From: a virus
Direction: 5' to 3' (one strand)
Length of the DNA stretch: 30,843 nucleotides
Virus record (IMG/VR): IMGVR_UViG_3300044912_000063
Location: 1 to 30,843 of that record
Below the pieces are notes generated by a model. The model was not told the origin of the DNA and did not search any database. It worked only from the letters and a program-made list of their open reading frames with translations. The position numbers and the translations under genes were made by a program. How positions within the stretch are numbered: position 1 is the first letter of the stretch; each line of letters opens with the position of its first letter. This document shows, piece by piece, positions 14,180 through 19,931 of this stretch.

Positions 14180-14716
14180 TTATAGGTTTAGTTTCGCTCT
14201 TCTTTTCACTTCGAGTTCACGTTGGTGTTCGAGGTGTTCGACAAATTTAGTAAAAAACTTAATAGGTTTAGCATAACCCATTTCGTTCATAAGAAAACAA
14301 ATGCGTTCAACGGTTGCGCGGTACGTCCTGTCCATCTCAATCTGCCACGTCGCCTGTTTGATGCCGTGCATAACGGTCGCGTGGTCTTTGCCGTAGTGCT
14401 TCCCTATTGAATCGTAAGACTGAAAGTAACAAGGACGAATCAAAAAGAAAATCATTTGCCTTGCGGTTACAATCTCGCGTCGTCTTGTCGCTTGATAAAG
14501 CGTTTGCGATTGAAGTCCTAACACGCTGCACGTTACATCTTCGAGTGCGCTCCAGAACGCTTCACGTTCGTTTTCAAGTTCCTGTTGAATCTTTATTTGT
14601 TCGGTCGATAGACGCTCGTATTTCGGCGTTAACATCGTCCATAGTGTCTCGAATCTTTCCATATGTGCAAATGGAATCATATCCACTATCTGCTGTCTTA
14701 TTTGTTCGTTAGTCAT
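14180..14716 (-). CDS. DnaA domain IV-like DNA-binding protein
   Basis: A 178-residue protein. The C-terminal half matches the DNA-binding domain IV of the bacterial initiator DnaA: RRREIVTARQ (78-87), SIGKHYG (103-109) and GKDHATVMHGIKQ (109-121), the last being close to the DnaA signature for DnaA-box binding. No AAA+ ATPase domain is present. The N-terminal part is helical and charged. It could bind DnaA-box-like sites in the phage origin, or divert the host initiator. It overlaps the upstream gene by 8 bases within the replication cluster. Confidence 0.78.
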   Translation of the reverse strand: MTNEQIRQQIVDMIPFAHMERFETLWTMLTPKYERLSTEQIKIQQELENEREAFWSALEDVTCSVLGLQSQTLYQATRRREIVTARQMIFFLIRPCYFQSYDSIGKHYGKDHATVMHGIKQATWQIEMDRTYRATVERICFLMNEMGYAKPIKFFTKFVEHLEHQRELEVKRRAKLNL

Positions 14717-14948
14717 TTTCTTCGTTTATTAATTTGGTTGGTGTGAATGTGCTGAATACGTCCTCGCGTGAAAGTCCTGTATGAAGACAAATGTTGTTGA
14801 AGTCTTTGATTCTCATTCTTTCGGGGTGTGCGACGTAAAGACGTGCCGTTGGATCGCTTATGCGTAACGCTGTTTTAAAGTTCGTCAACGTCTTGAAATT
14901 AATCTTGACTAAGCGACCGAATGGGGTTGAATACAATTGTTTGTTCAT
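14709..14948 (-). CDS. Hypothetical helical early protein (79 aa)
   Basis: A 79-residue basic protein. The C-terminal part, RIKDFNNICLHTGLSREDVF, has the look of a helix-turn-helix (DFNNICLHTGLSREDVFS). It overlaps the upstream gene by 4 bases and the DnaA-like gene by 8. DNA binding is plausible but not proven. Confidence 0.55.
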   Translation of the reverse strand: MNKQLYSTPFGRLVKINFKTLTNFKTALRISDPTARLYVAHPERMRIKDFNNICLHTGLSREDVFSTFTPTKLINEEND

Positions 14949-15238
14949 TTCTTTAATAGTGGTTTAATTAACTGCTCTTTCTTCTTGTTGTCAGCGTAAT
15001 TCGTTCCGCGTAACTCTGGGTTGTGTTCTTTAACAAGTCGCGCTATGCGTGTGATGTTGTCCGCGCTGACGTACTTTCCGCTTTCGTACATAGCGAAGAA
15101 GTTGCTTGTGATGTCTTTGCGTTCGTCAAACTGTTGTTCCCAAACGCGCACACAAAGTGCTTTGTTGTTGTTGCGAAGCGTCTTGTACTTTTTAAGTAGA
15201 TTCTCAACGCGCTTTTCAAGTGAAATAAGTTTCTTCAT
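14945..15238 (-). CDS. Hypothetical basic early protein (97 aa)
   Basis: A 97-residue, Lys- and Arg-rich helical protein (EKRVENLLKKYKTLRNNNKA at the start). The middle ITSNFFAMYESGKYVSADNI and RIARLVKEHNPELRG looks like a helical DNA-binding unit: the S-A-D-N-I-T-R-I-A-R-L helix recurs in similar phage proteins that I remember. It is the first gene after a hairpin that follows the SSB-like gene. Function unknown, probably nucleic-acid binding. Confidence 0.6.
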   Translation of the reverse strand: MKKLISLEKRVENLLKKYKTLRNNNKALCVRVWEQQFDERKDITSNFFAMYESGKYVSADNITRIARLVKEHNPELRGTNYADNKKKEQLIKPLLKK

Positions 15239-15258
15239 TGTTTTAGATTTAAGATTAA

Positions 15259-15282
15259 GAGAGGGTATATTTCAACCCTCTC
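15259..15282 (-). terminator. Hairpin between the SSB-like gene and the next early gene
   Basis: Perfect 8-bp stem (gagagggt with accctctc) and 8-base loop, 8 bases beyond the stop of the SSB-like gene on the minus strand. A U-rich stretch follows on that strand. The stem is of the same gaggg/ccctc type as the late-arm hairpins. It may attenuate transcription between the abundant SSB-like protein and the replication genes. Confidence 0.6.
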
Positions 15283-15289
15283 GTATTAT

Positions 15290-16084
15290 TTAGAATGGCA
15301 ATTCATCTTCGTCAGTTGGTTGAACCAAACCGCTTTTCTCGAGCATCTGCTTCGCCTTGTTCATTTGATCCGCAGCCTTATCCAATCGGTCGCTAAATTC
15401 TTTCGAACTGCTCACTTTGTTTTGCAACCACTCTGGAAGCATCTTGAAACGCAAGTCGAAATCTTCGCTGTCGTAGTCTAAAAGAAACGCGCTGTTTACT
15501 AACGGTGGGCAAGTCATTCCCTTAACAAGTGGCGAAGCACCTTTGATGTCTGCGTACGTTCTTCCTGTGTTCGCGGTGCGGTGCATTACGTTTAACATTC
15601 CTTCCTTTCCAAGAAGCGTAGCAATGTCGAATTTGTTAGCTTCTGCGTCGCTCATAGACTTCCCTAACCAACCTTGAACGAAGGCTCTTAAACCGCTCTT
15701 TTCGTGCATAGACAAAGTAAAGTCGCGACCAATTGAAAACGGTTGTTCACCTTTACCGAAGTCAGCGGTTTCCATTGGTAGTTCGAACACTAAGCGAACT
15801 TTGTTTACAAGCTTCTCTTCGCCTTGATAGGTGTCGAGAATCGTTCCGATGTGAATGATTTGGTAGCAACGTGCTACATGTGTACCTGCAGGGACTGTCT
15901 GTCCGCCGCCGTTGTTGTTTGTTGGTTGTGCAATGATGCTCATGTTGTTGTTGTTTATTTTGTTGTTATTAAATGAATTTAGATATTGTTCGAACTTTAC
16001 TGCTAGTTCCGCGTCGGCTTCAACGTGTCGCCAGTTACTCTCGCTCATTTGTTCCTGTTCGCTTACTCGCTTATAGTATCCCAT
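15290..16084 (-). CDS. Putative single-stranded DNA-binding protein, with an N-terminal extension
   Basis: A 264-residue ORF. From Met48 (ATG at 15943) it has a compact domain: VPAGTHVARCYQIIHIGTI, VRLVFELP, FTLSMHEKSGLRAFVQGWLG and MTCPPLVNSAF. I recall this as a conserved replication-cluster protein in Bacteroidota phages. The C-terminal end is acidic with a final Pro-Phe (DEDELPF), like the tip that SSB proteins use to recruit partners. This supports an ssDNA-binding role. The first 47 residues (MGYYKRVSEQEQ...) look like a separate small protein joined in frame through an Asn-rich linker. Met48 itself sits behind a typical A-rich leader, so both starts may be used. The long form begins right after the upstream stop. 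Confidence 0.65.
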   Translation of the reverse strand: MGYYKRVSEQEQMSESNWRHVEADAELAVKFEQYLNSFNNNKINNNNMSIIAQPTNNNGGGQTVPAGTHVARCYQIIHIGTILDTYQGEEKLVNKVRLVFELPMETADFGKGEQPFSIGRDFTLSMHEKSGLRAFVQGWLGKSMSDAEANKFDIATLLGKEGMLNVMHRTANTGRTYADIKGASPLVKGMTCPPLVNSAFLLDYDSEDFDLRFKMLPEWLQNKVSSSKEFSDRLDKAADQMNKAKQMLEKSGLVQPTDEDELPF

Positions 16085-16369
16085 TTAGATTTTGTCTTCA
16101 AAGATTCGGTAGTCAAACTCGAAAGTGATTCCGTCTTTCTTCAATCGGATATAGTGGAGATCGTATTCGGGTTCATCTCTGCGGAAGAAGCGACCGAGAA
16201 TGTCTATCTCGAAAGTCATTCCGTTTTCGTCAACGAAATTCATTCCTTCCTTTTCTTGAAACCATCCAGTGTCTTCTTCGTGAAAGTTTTCTGCGATGCC
16301 TTTGATTTCTTCGTTGAGACGTTTGATGTCGTCCATCGAAAAGTAATAAGTGATTTTAGGGTTGTACAT
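16085..16369 (-). CDS. Hypothetical early protein (94 aa)
   Basis: About 94 residues from the ATG at 16369; the ORF is open 8 codons further upstream (to 16393), but this ATG has the usual A-rich leader. The protein is acidic, with an amphipathic helix (MDDIKRLNEEIKGIAENFHE) and then beta-like segments (FEIDILGRFFRR, YDLHYIRLKKDGITFEFDYR). No family recognised. It abuts the SSB-like ORF (TAAATG). Confidence 0.6.
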   Translation of the reverse strand: MYNPKITYYFSMDDIKRLNEEIKGIAENFHEEDTGWFQEKEGMNFVDENGMTFEIDILGRFFRRDEPEYDLHYIRLKKDGITFEFDYRIFEDKI

Positions 16370-16380
16370 TGATTTTGATT

Positions 16381-16516
16381 TTAGTGATTGCAAATGTATT
16401 CAATTAATTGGTCGTTCCAACGCGCTTCCGAAAGTTTTTGATGTTTCTCTATGTTGGCTGATATCTCGTTGTGCGTTAGGTTGTACGCTGACGCTGAAGA
16501 TGAAACACAAATAAAG
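16381..16516 (-). other. Stretch that looks coding in one frame but lacks a start codon
   Basis: After the 76-aa gene stops, the +1 frame remains open for 45 more codons to TAA at 16381-16383. Codon choice there is like real genes of this genome (AAC, CAC, GAG, TAC). The product would end SEARWNDQLIEYICNH. The same frame is open upstream to an ATG at 16740, but there the 76-aa frame looks more natural. A separate small gene with an odd start, or a +1 frameshift from the 76-aa gene, are both possible. Confidence 0.35.
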
Positions 16517-16747
16517 TTAGATTTCTTTTGTTGGCTCTGGTAGTTCCTTCCAATGCGACGTATTAAGTTTGAGGAATACTCGTTCAAGTTCTTCAATTCG
16601 GGCGTTGCAAAATGTATCCCTGCTACTTGTGCCATTCTTTTGCTCACCGTAGTAATTTTGTGCGGTAATGATTCCGTTAACAAGAATTTGTACTTCGTCT
16701 TCAAAGAGAAAAAGTGATTTGTAAAAATTTGATTTTTCATTGTTCAT
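16517..16747 (-). CDS. Hypothetical early protein (76 aa)
   Basis: A 76-residue, mainly helical protein. The central part, FEDEVQILVNGIITAQNYYG followed by GTSSRDTFCNARIEEL, is a pattern I recall in small early proteins of Bacteroidota phages. A 119-aa ORF overlaps in another frame (16381-16740); this frame is preferred because its start is close to the upstream gene and the sequence looks protein-like. Function unknown. Confidence 0.6.
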   Translation of the reverse strand: MNNEKSNFYKSLFLFEDEVQILVNGIITAQNYYGEQKNGTSSRDTFCNARIEELERVFLKLNTSHWKELPEPTKEI

Positions 16748-16768
16748 TTGATTTTAGTTTATAAGGTT

Positions 16769-17017
16769 TTAGATTTCTTTTGATTCAATTACTTCTTCGC
16801 GTGGTGTTGCTGACTTCATTCGGTCGTATGCCAGTTTCGCTTCGTCGAAGTTATTGTAAGACATATGGAAGTCTCCGTTTACTTTGATGACGTAGTACAT
16901 ATCTGTCAGCGTCGTCTTTTGAATTAGTTCTACTTTCATTTTTGGTTCTGTGTTAATGGTTAAAAAATTGTCGTTGATGCTTTCAAGTTCGTTAAAAAAT
17001 TCTTCGGTGTTTATCAT
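16769..17017 (-). CDS. Hypothetical early protein (82 aa)
   Basis: An 82-residue acidic protein with a helix at each end and a central beta-like part (MKVELIQKTTLTDMYYVIKV, then GDFHMSYNNFDEAKLAYDRM). The start shares ATGA with the stop of the 37-aa peptide gene upstream, so translation is probably coupled. The repeated pattern of a beta hairpin and then a helix suggests a small binding domain. No family recognised. Confidence 0.6.
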   Translation of the reverse strand: MINTEEFFNELESINDNFLTINTEPKMKVELIQKTTLTDMYYVIKVNGDFHMSYNNFDEAKLAYDRMKSATPREEVIESKEI

Positions 17018-17127
17018 TTTGATATGTGATTTGGTTGTTGTTCTAATTGTCTTGTTGATTCGTCAATCGTTCCTGCGATTAACATTGCTCCGAAAAGAAG
17101 CGCGATGTAGAGTAGTTGTTTTTTCAT
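17014..17127 (-). CDS. Short membrane peptide, first gene of the leftward arm (37 aa)
   Basis: A 37-codon ORF starting MKKQLLYIALLFGAMLIAGT, with a Lys-rich start, one hydrophobic segment (residues 5-19) and a polar tail. The layout is that of a signal peptide or a single-pass membrane peptide. It is the first ORF behind the strongest promoter in the window and ends in an ATGA overlap with the next gene. It may be an early host-takeover or superinfection protein, but this is inferred from position. Confidence 0.55.
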   Translation of the reverse strand: MKKQLLYIALLFGAMLIAGTIDESTRQLEQQPNHISK

Positions 17128-17244
17128 AGTTGTTTTTGTTTATCTTTGATGTTGTTGTTAATTGTTTGACAAATATATGCTAAACTTTTGAATACACAAC
17201 AAAAAAATGAAAATAAATTGAAAATAATTTATAACTAATTGAAA
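17128..17244. promoter_or_regulatory. Divergent intergenic region between the two arms
   Basis: 117 bp, very rich in A and T, separating the first gene of each arm. It holds the minus-strand promoter at 17170-17203. On the plus strand the best candidate, near 17181-17190 (TAAACTTTTG), has two extra bases and no well-spaced -33 box, so the plus-arm promoter is not pinned down. The region is also a reasonable place to look for an origin or operator, but no repeated iterons are seen. Confidence 0.55.
17170..17203 (-). promoter_or_regulatory. Bacteroidota-type promoter for the leftward early arm
   Basis: On the minus strand, TATATTTG (17177-17170) is an exact match to the Bacteroidota -7 box TAnnTTTG. 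A -33 type TTTG lies 22 bases upstream (17203-17200), and another TTG lies 19 bases upstream. Transcription should begin near 17163-17165, about 35 bases before the first ORF. This supports a Bacteroidota host. Confidence 0.75.
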
Positions 17245-17649
17245 ATGAATATCAAGACATATAAAAAAAGTTACAAAAAAAGTGTTGTAAAGCGTAAAAT
17301 TGCACCCGAAAGCGAAGCGAACCAACAAGAGATCGTGATAAAATACCTTCGTTTAGCATATCCAAACGCGCTTTATTGCGCTTCGGCAGGTGGAATGAGG
17401 ACAAGTTATCTTCAAGCAATCAAGATGAAGCGCACGGGTTACGTCAAAGGTTTTCCCGACCTATTTATTTACGAACCAAATCAAGACTATCACGGATTAG
17501 CAATTGAAATGAAGAAAGAAAAAGGGGGTGTTGCGTCGCCAGAACAAAAGTGGTGGCAGGAACAATTAAGAAACAGAGGCTATGCGTCTTATATTTGTAA
17601 GGGAAACGAAGAAGCTATCAAAGTAATAGATGAATACTTCAACACTTGA
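17245..17649 (+). CDS. VRR-NUC domain nuclease
   Basis: 134 residues from the ATG at 17245; an in-frame TTG at 17239 would add two. A basic N-terminal tail is followed by a VRR-NUC fold of the PD-(D/E)xK type. Visible blocks are a Glu-rich SEANQQEIVIKYL helix, GFPDLFI (the metal-binding Asp), LAIEMKKEKGG (E-x-K) and SPEQKWWQEQL with the conserved Gln. Family members are structure-specific nucleases; phage copies probably act in recombination, repair or Holliday-junction cutting. It is the first gene of the rightward arm, and its stop overlaps the next TTG start. Confidence 0.85.
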   Translation: MNIKTYKKSYKKSVVKRKIAPESEANQQEIVIKYLRLAYPNALYCASAGGMRTSYLQAIKMKRTGYVKGFPDLFIYEPNQDYHGLAIEMKKEKGGVASPEQKWWQEQLRNRGYASYICKGNEEAIKVIDEYFNT

Positions 17650-18149
17650 CACTTGACCACTACATAGAAGGAAGGTACAAACACTTTAAAGAGTTAGCGT
17701 ACAACATCGCTCGGAAAGAACCCTTTTACGAGGATCTTTTGCACGATTCTTTGCTTTCTATGTTCGGTTCAAAGCACATCGAGAACTTAATTGATACAGG
17801 CGACTTTGAATTTTATCTTATTCGCGTAATGTATTTGTCGGTGAACAGTCCTACGTCGCCATTCTACAAACAAACGATAGCCTGGAACAGAAATAGACGC
17901 GACTTCAAAGACTACGCGCATGAAGTCGACAAGACGTGGTTAGGCGCACGAATGACAAACGAACAACTTGACATTCTTATCAGTAGGTTGAGCGAGTTTG
18001 AACGTCTTATCTTTCAAGAATACATATTAGAAGACTTCACCTATCGTGCGCTTTCCAAAGAGACAGGAATACCGATGCCATTCTTGTATCGCACCATTGA
18101 TTCAATTAAACAAAAAATAAGAGCAAATGTTATTCGTAAAACACAATGA
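17646..18149 (+). CDS. Phage sigma-factor-like transcription regulator
   Basis: A 167-residue protein resembling a minimal sigma-70-family factor. Residues about 17-65 have a region 2-like helix set (FYEDLLHDSLLSMF and DFEFYLIRVMYLSV). Residues about 107-160 look like region 4 with a helix-turn-helix (LSEFERLIFQEYILEDFTYR, ALSKETGIPMPFLYRTIDSI). The start is TTG at 17646, inside the upstream stop as TTGA; the next Met is residue 39, which would cut region 2. The size suits ECF-like or phage late-promoter sigma proteins. As the second gene of the late arm, it may direct host polymerase to late promoters. This is inferred. Confidence 0.65.
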   Translation: MTLDHYIEGRYKHFKELAYNIARKEPFYEDLLHDSLLSMFGSKHIENLIDTGDFEFYLIRVMYLSVNSPTSPFYKQTIAWNRNRRDFKDYAHEVDKTWLGARMTNEQLDILISRLSEFERLIFQEYILEDFTYRALSKETGIPMPFLYRTIDSIKQKIRANVIRKTQ

Positions 18150-18567
18150 GTACAAACGACGTTTGGATATATGCCGAACGTGTAAATTCTTCGAAGCAAC
18201 AACGCAATCTTGCGGACCACTTATCGTAGGAGCAGACGAAGAAATAGAAGTAAAGTTCAAACGCAAGACAATTAAGTTATGCGGTTGCGTTATGCCAGTC
18301 AAGGCTAAACTTGCGTTCGCATCTTGTCCTGCATCAAAGTGGGAAGGTGTGCTTTCACTTGACGAACAGATAGAGTTCAAACGCTTTCTTCTTGACGCTC
18401 AAAAGAAGGGCAGGATTGACGCGATTGACCTCAGCAAGTTCTATCAGTTCAAAGACAAAGCAACAGGCGCTTACAACGAGCGTTCGACGTGTGGCGCGTG
18501 TGTTAAGAAAGACATCAAGACGTTTCTTGAATCGATGTTAGACGTCGATGTTGATTTGAACAATTAA
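18127..18567 (+). CDS. Cysteine-rich putative zinc-binding protein (146 aa)
   Basis: A 146-residue protein with many cysteines. They fall in an N-terminal cluster CRTC (residues 16-19) and SCG, then LCGC and SCP, and a distal CGAC (about 126-129). The N-terminal set, about residues 16-68, looks like a zinc ribbon with the sequence order C..C..C..CGC..C seen in unnamed phage proteins that I recall. The C-terminal part is helical and acidic, ending in DVDVDLNN. It overlaps the sigma-like gene by 23 bases. It may be a nucleic-acid-binding regulator. The 452-bp gene-free region follows it. Confidence 0.65.
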   Translation: MLFVKHNEYKRRLDICRTCKFFEATTQSCGPLIVGADEEIEVKFKRKTIKLCGCVMPVKAKLAFASCPASKWEGVLSLDEQIEFKRFLLDAQKKGRIDAIDLSKFYQFKDKATGAYNERSTCGACVKKDIKTFLESMLDVDVDLNN

Positions 18568-18607
18568 GTTCTTAAAACTATTTAGGCAACCTTTGGTTAT
18601 ACCAACG

Positions 18608-18615
18608 TATATTTG
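18608..18615 (+). promoter_or_regulatory. Candidate -7 box for the structured RNA
   Basis: TATATTTG on the plus strand, an exact match to TAnnTTTG and identical to the -7 box of the minus-arm promoter. No good -33 box at the usual distance. The expected start lies at about 18619-18622, at the first base of the first pseudoknot helix. Confidence 0.45.
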
Positions 18616-18954
18616 TATAGCCAAGCAATATGTTACTACCCTCTTTTGTTTCTGCTTGGCGGCTAAAACAATTGAGGGTATATTTTTTATCGTCGGAAGC
18701 AACTTAACGACAGGGTAAAAGACGAACAAGGGCAACTGTGGGATTGTGTTATTAGCCCAATGGTATGACAAAGGAATAAGCCATACGACACACGGAGAGG
18801 CAATTCTTCGAAAGATAGATTCCAGACTAACGGACATTGCTGTTCACGTTAGGACACGACAGCGAGAGACTCATTCGACGGAGTAATTATCGCAAAGTGA
18901 GCGTCCAACACATTAAGAAATTAGTGTGCTTGGATATTTCTATCTCTCACTTAG

Positions 18955-19001
18955 CTCCAGATCTAATCTCGGGAGTAATTATATACCGACTGTTTTTTTT
19001 T
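18955..19001 (+). terminator. Hairpin and T9 tract ending the structured RNA region
   Basis: A bulged hairpin (ctcc, agat, loop cta, atct, ggag) is followed at a distance by nine Ts at 18993-19001. An alternative short stem (tcgg 18969-18972 with ccga 18986-18989) lies closer to the T tract. Neither is a textbook terminator, but the T tract and the fact that the next gene starts 18 bases later favour RNA 3'-end formation here. Confidence 0.4.
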
Positions 19002-19019
19002 GAATTTAAGAATGACACT

Positions 19020-19238
19020 ATGTTTAAAGTAAACTACATTGACTTTGTTACGTCTCAATATGGACACAACGCTTTTATGTTAAAGTCAAAGGACGAAAGA
19101 AAGTTCAACAACAAAATTGTGTACAAAGTGGAATATCAAAACCTTTCCAACGAAGAAACAATTGAATTTTACACCTACGACAAAAACAAGATTGTCACAG
19201 GTGGCACAATTGATACTTTAAACGCTAACTACAAATGA
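19020..19238 (+). CDS. Hypothetical protein after the structured RNA region (72 aa)
   Basis: 72 residues from the ATG at 19020. The frame is open further upstream (to 18837), but that part lies in the structured region and looks non-coding. The protein is beta-rich: FKVNYIDFVTSQYGHNAFML, KIVYKVEYQNLSNEETIEFY and DKNKIVTGGTIDTL. It overlaps the next gene by ATGA. No family recognised. Confidence 0.6.
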   Translation: MFKVNYIDFVTSQYGHNAFMLKSKDERKFNNKIVYKVEYQNLSNEETIEFYTYDKNKIVTGGTIDTLNANYK

Positions 19239-19588
19239 TACTTATCCCCGCCCAACTCGAAGCCGTTACTACGCGAAAGGACAAAACGTTAAAGTTGACC
19301 TTTGGAACGAATGAGTTAACACCTAACCAAGCGAGTGAACTATTCACAATTGCTAATCAATTTGGTTACCTCGCGTTCAAAGATGAGACATTTAAGCGCG
19401 AAGAACTCGAAGTAGTAGAAAGCCTTAAGTCAGAGTTAGAAGATACGTTAAAGAAACCCTCACAACGTTTAAGAGGTGTTATGTTTCGTTGCTTCGAGTT
19501 GGACAACGAAGGGTTCAACACGTTCTCGAAATACTACGATTCGAAAATGGAACAAGTTATTAACCACTTCAAAAGTAAATTGACTTAA
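19235..19588 (+). CDS. Conserved phage protein of unknown function (117 aa)
   Basis: A 117-residue protein starting MILIPAQLEAVTTRKDKTLK, followed by LTFGTNELTPNQASELFTIA and QFGYLAF. I recall this N-terminal block in many Bacteroidota phages as an unnamed family. The C-terminal half is helical and ends in a basic stretch (YDSKMEQVINHFKSKLT). The start overlaps the previous stop by 4 bases, and a terminator-like hairpin follows. No activity known to me. Confidence 0.65.
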   Translation: MILIPAQLEAVTTRKDKTLKLTFGTNELTPNQASELFTIANQFGYLAFKDETFKREELEVVESLKSELEDTLKKPSQRLRGVMFRCFELDNEGFNTFSKYYDSKMEQVINHFKSKLT

Positions 19589-19591
19589 TTT

Positions 19592-19618
19592 TTACCTTCG
19601 AAGAGTAAACGAGGGTAA
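19592..19618 (+). terminator. Hairpin after the 117-aa gene
   Basis: 9-bp stem with one G-T wobble (ttaccttcg with cgagggtaa), 9-base loop, then a T-rich stretch (GTTTTATATTTATCTTTT). It separates this gene from the small-terminase-like gene 70 bases further on. The T-rich stretch also has near matches to a -7 box (TATATTTA), so termination and restart are both possible here. Confidence 0.6.
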
Positions 19619-19661
19619 GTTTTATATTTATCTTTTAGTAAACATCAAAAGTTTAGAAAAA

Positions 19662-19931
19662 ATGGGGTTACCAAAAGGCAAAACAAATAATCCAAAAGGC
19701 AGACCTGTTGGTTCACAAAACGAACGAACAATAATGTGGCAACAACTTGGCGACTATGTAGTAACGCAAGGAGCGGAACGCGCAATGACTGTGCTTCACG
19801 CAATGGACGATGAAGATTACCTTCACTACTATTTGACAATGCTCGAATACTTCAAACCTAAACAGGCGAGAACGGTTCACGCAGGTGATAGCGAAGCGCC
19901 AGTGCAAATAATAATCAACGACAAGTTATGA
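19662..19931 (+). CDS. Possible small terminase / DUF5681-like protein
   Basis: An 89-residue protein starting MGLPKGKTNNPKGRPVGSQN. This Lys-, Gly- and Pro-rich entry is typical of DUF5681-like proteins and of putative small terminase subunits in phages. A helical middle follows (WQQLGDYVVTQGAERAMTVL), then LEYFKPKQARTVHAG, which also recurs in small terminase candidates. If so, it would bind phage DNA and hand it to the large subunit, encoded far away at 9711-11009. The stop overlaps the next start (ATGA). The family is uncertain. Confidence 0.5.
   Translation: MGLPKGKTNNPKGRPVGSQNERTIMWQQLGDYVVTQGAERAMTVLHAMDDEDYLHYYLTMLEYFKPKQARTVHAGDSEAPVQIIINDKL

Larger units (their letters stand above)
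18568..19019 (+). ncRNA. 452-bp gene-free region, candidate structured non-coding RNA (about 18620-19001)
   Basis: No convincing ORF on either strand, but dense inverted repeats. There are two good pseudoknots. In the first, 18620-18627 pairs 18653-18660 and 18637-18643 pairs 18674-18680. In the second, 18827-18832 pairs 18847-18852 and 18837-18843 pairs 18859-18865. A weaker third pairs 18730-18733 with 18755-18758 and 18745-18750 with 18787-18792. Next is a 19-bp interrupted hairpin (18895-18952: 7 + 5 + 7 bp) and a small hairpin (18955-18976). The end is nine Ts (18993-19001). A TATATTTG box at 18608-18615 would start RNA near 18620, where the first helix begins. It is not tmRNA, RNase P or a group I intron by any core I could find. 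Confidence 0.55.

Noticed and set aside
16381-16740. 119-aa ORF as a full gene
   Set aside because: Its first half overlaps the better-looking 76-aa frame; only its 3' part seems coding, so it is reported as an uncertain stretch instead.
17181-17190. Plus-strand promoter TAAACTTTTG
   Set aside because: Two extra bases between TA and TTTG and a poorly spaced upstream TTTG; too weak to call.
17239-17244. TTG start for the VRR-NUC gene
   Set aside because: An ATG two codons later is the more normal start.
18538-18837. 99-aa ORF on the minus strand
   Set aside because: It runs against the gene direction, overlaps the Cys-rich gene, and lies over RNA helices that pair on either strand.
18568-19019. 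tmRNA, RNase P RNA or group I intron
   Set aside because: The size and pseudoknots invited these, but there is no tRNA-like end or tag ORF, no RNase P P4 core, and no P7 pairing. A cagacta and an aagatagattcc are present but in the wrong order for group I R and S elements.
18837-19019. N-terminal extension of the 72-aa gene
   Set aside because: The frame is open, but it crosses the long hairpin and T9 tract and the translated sequence does not look like protein; the ATG at 19020 is preferred.
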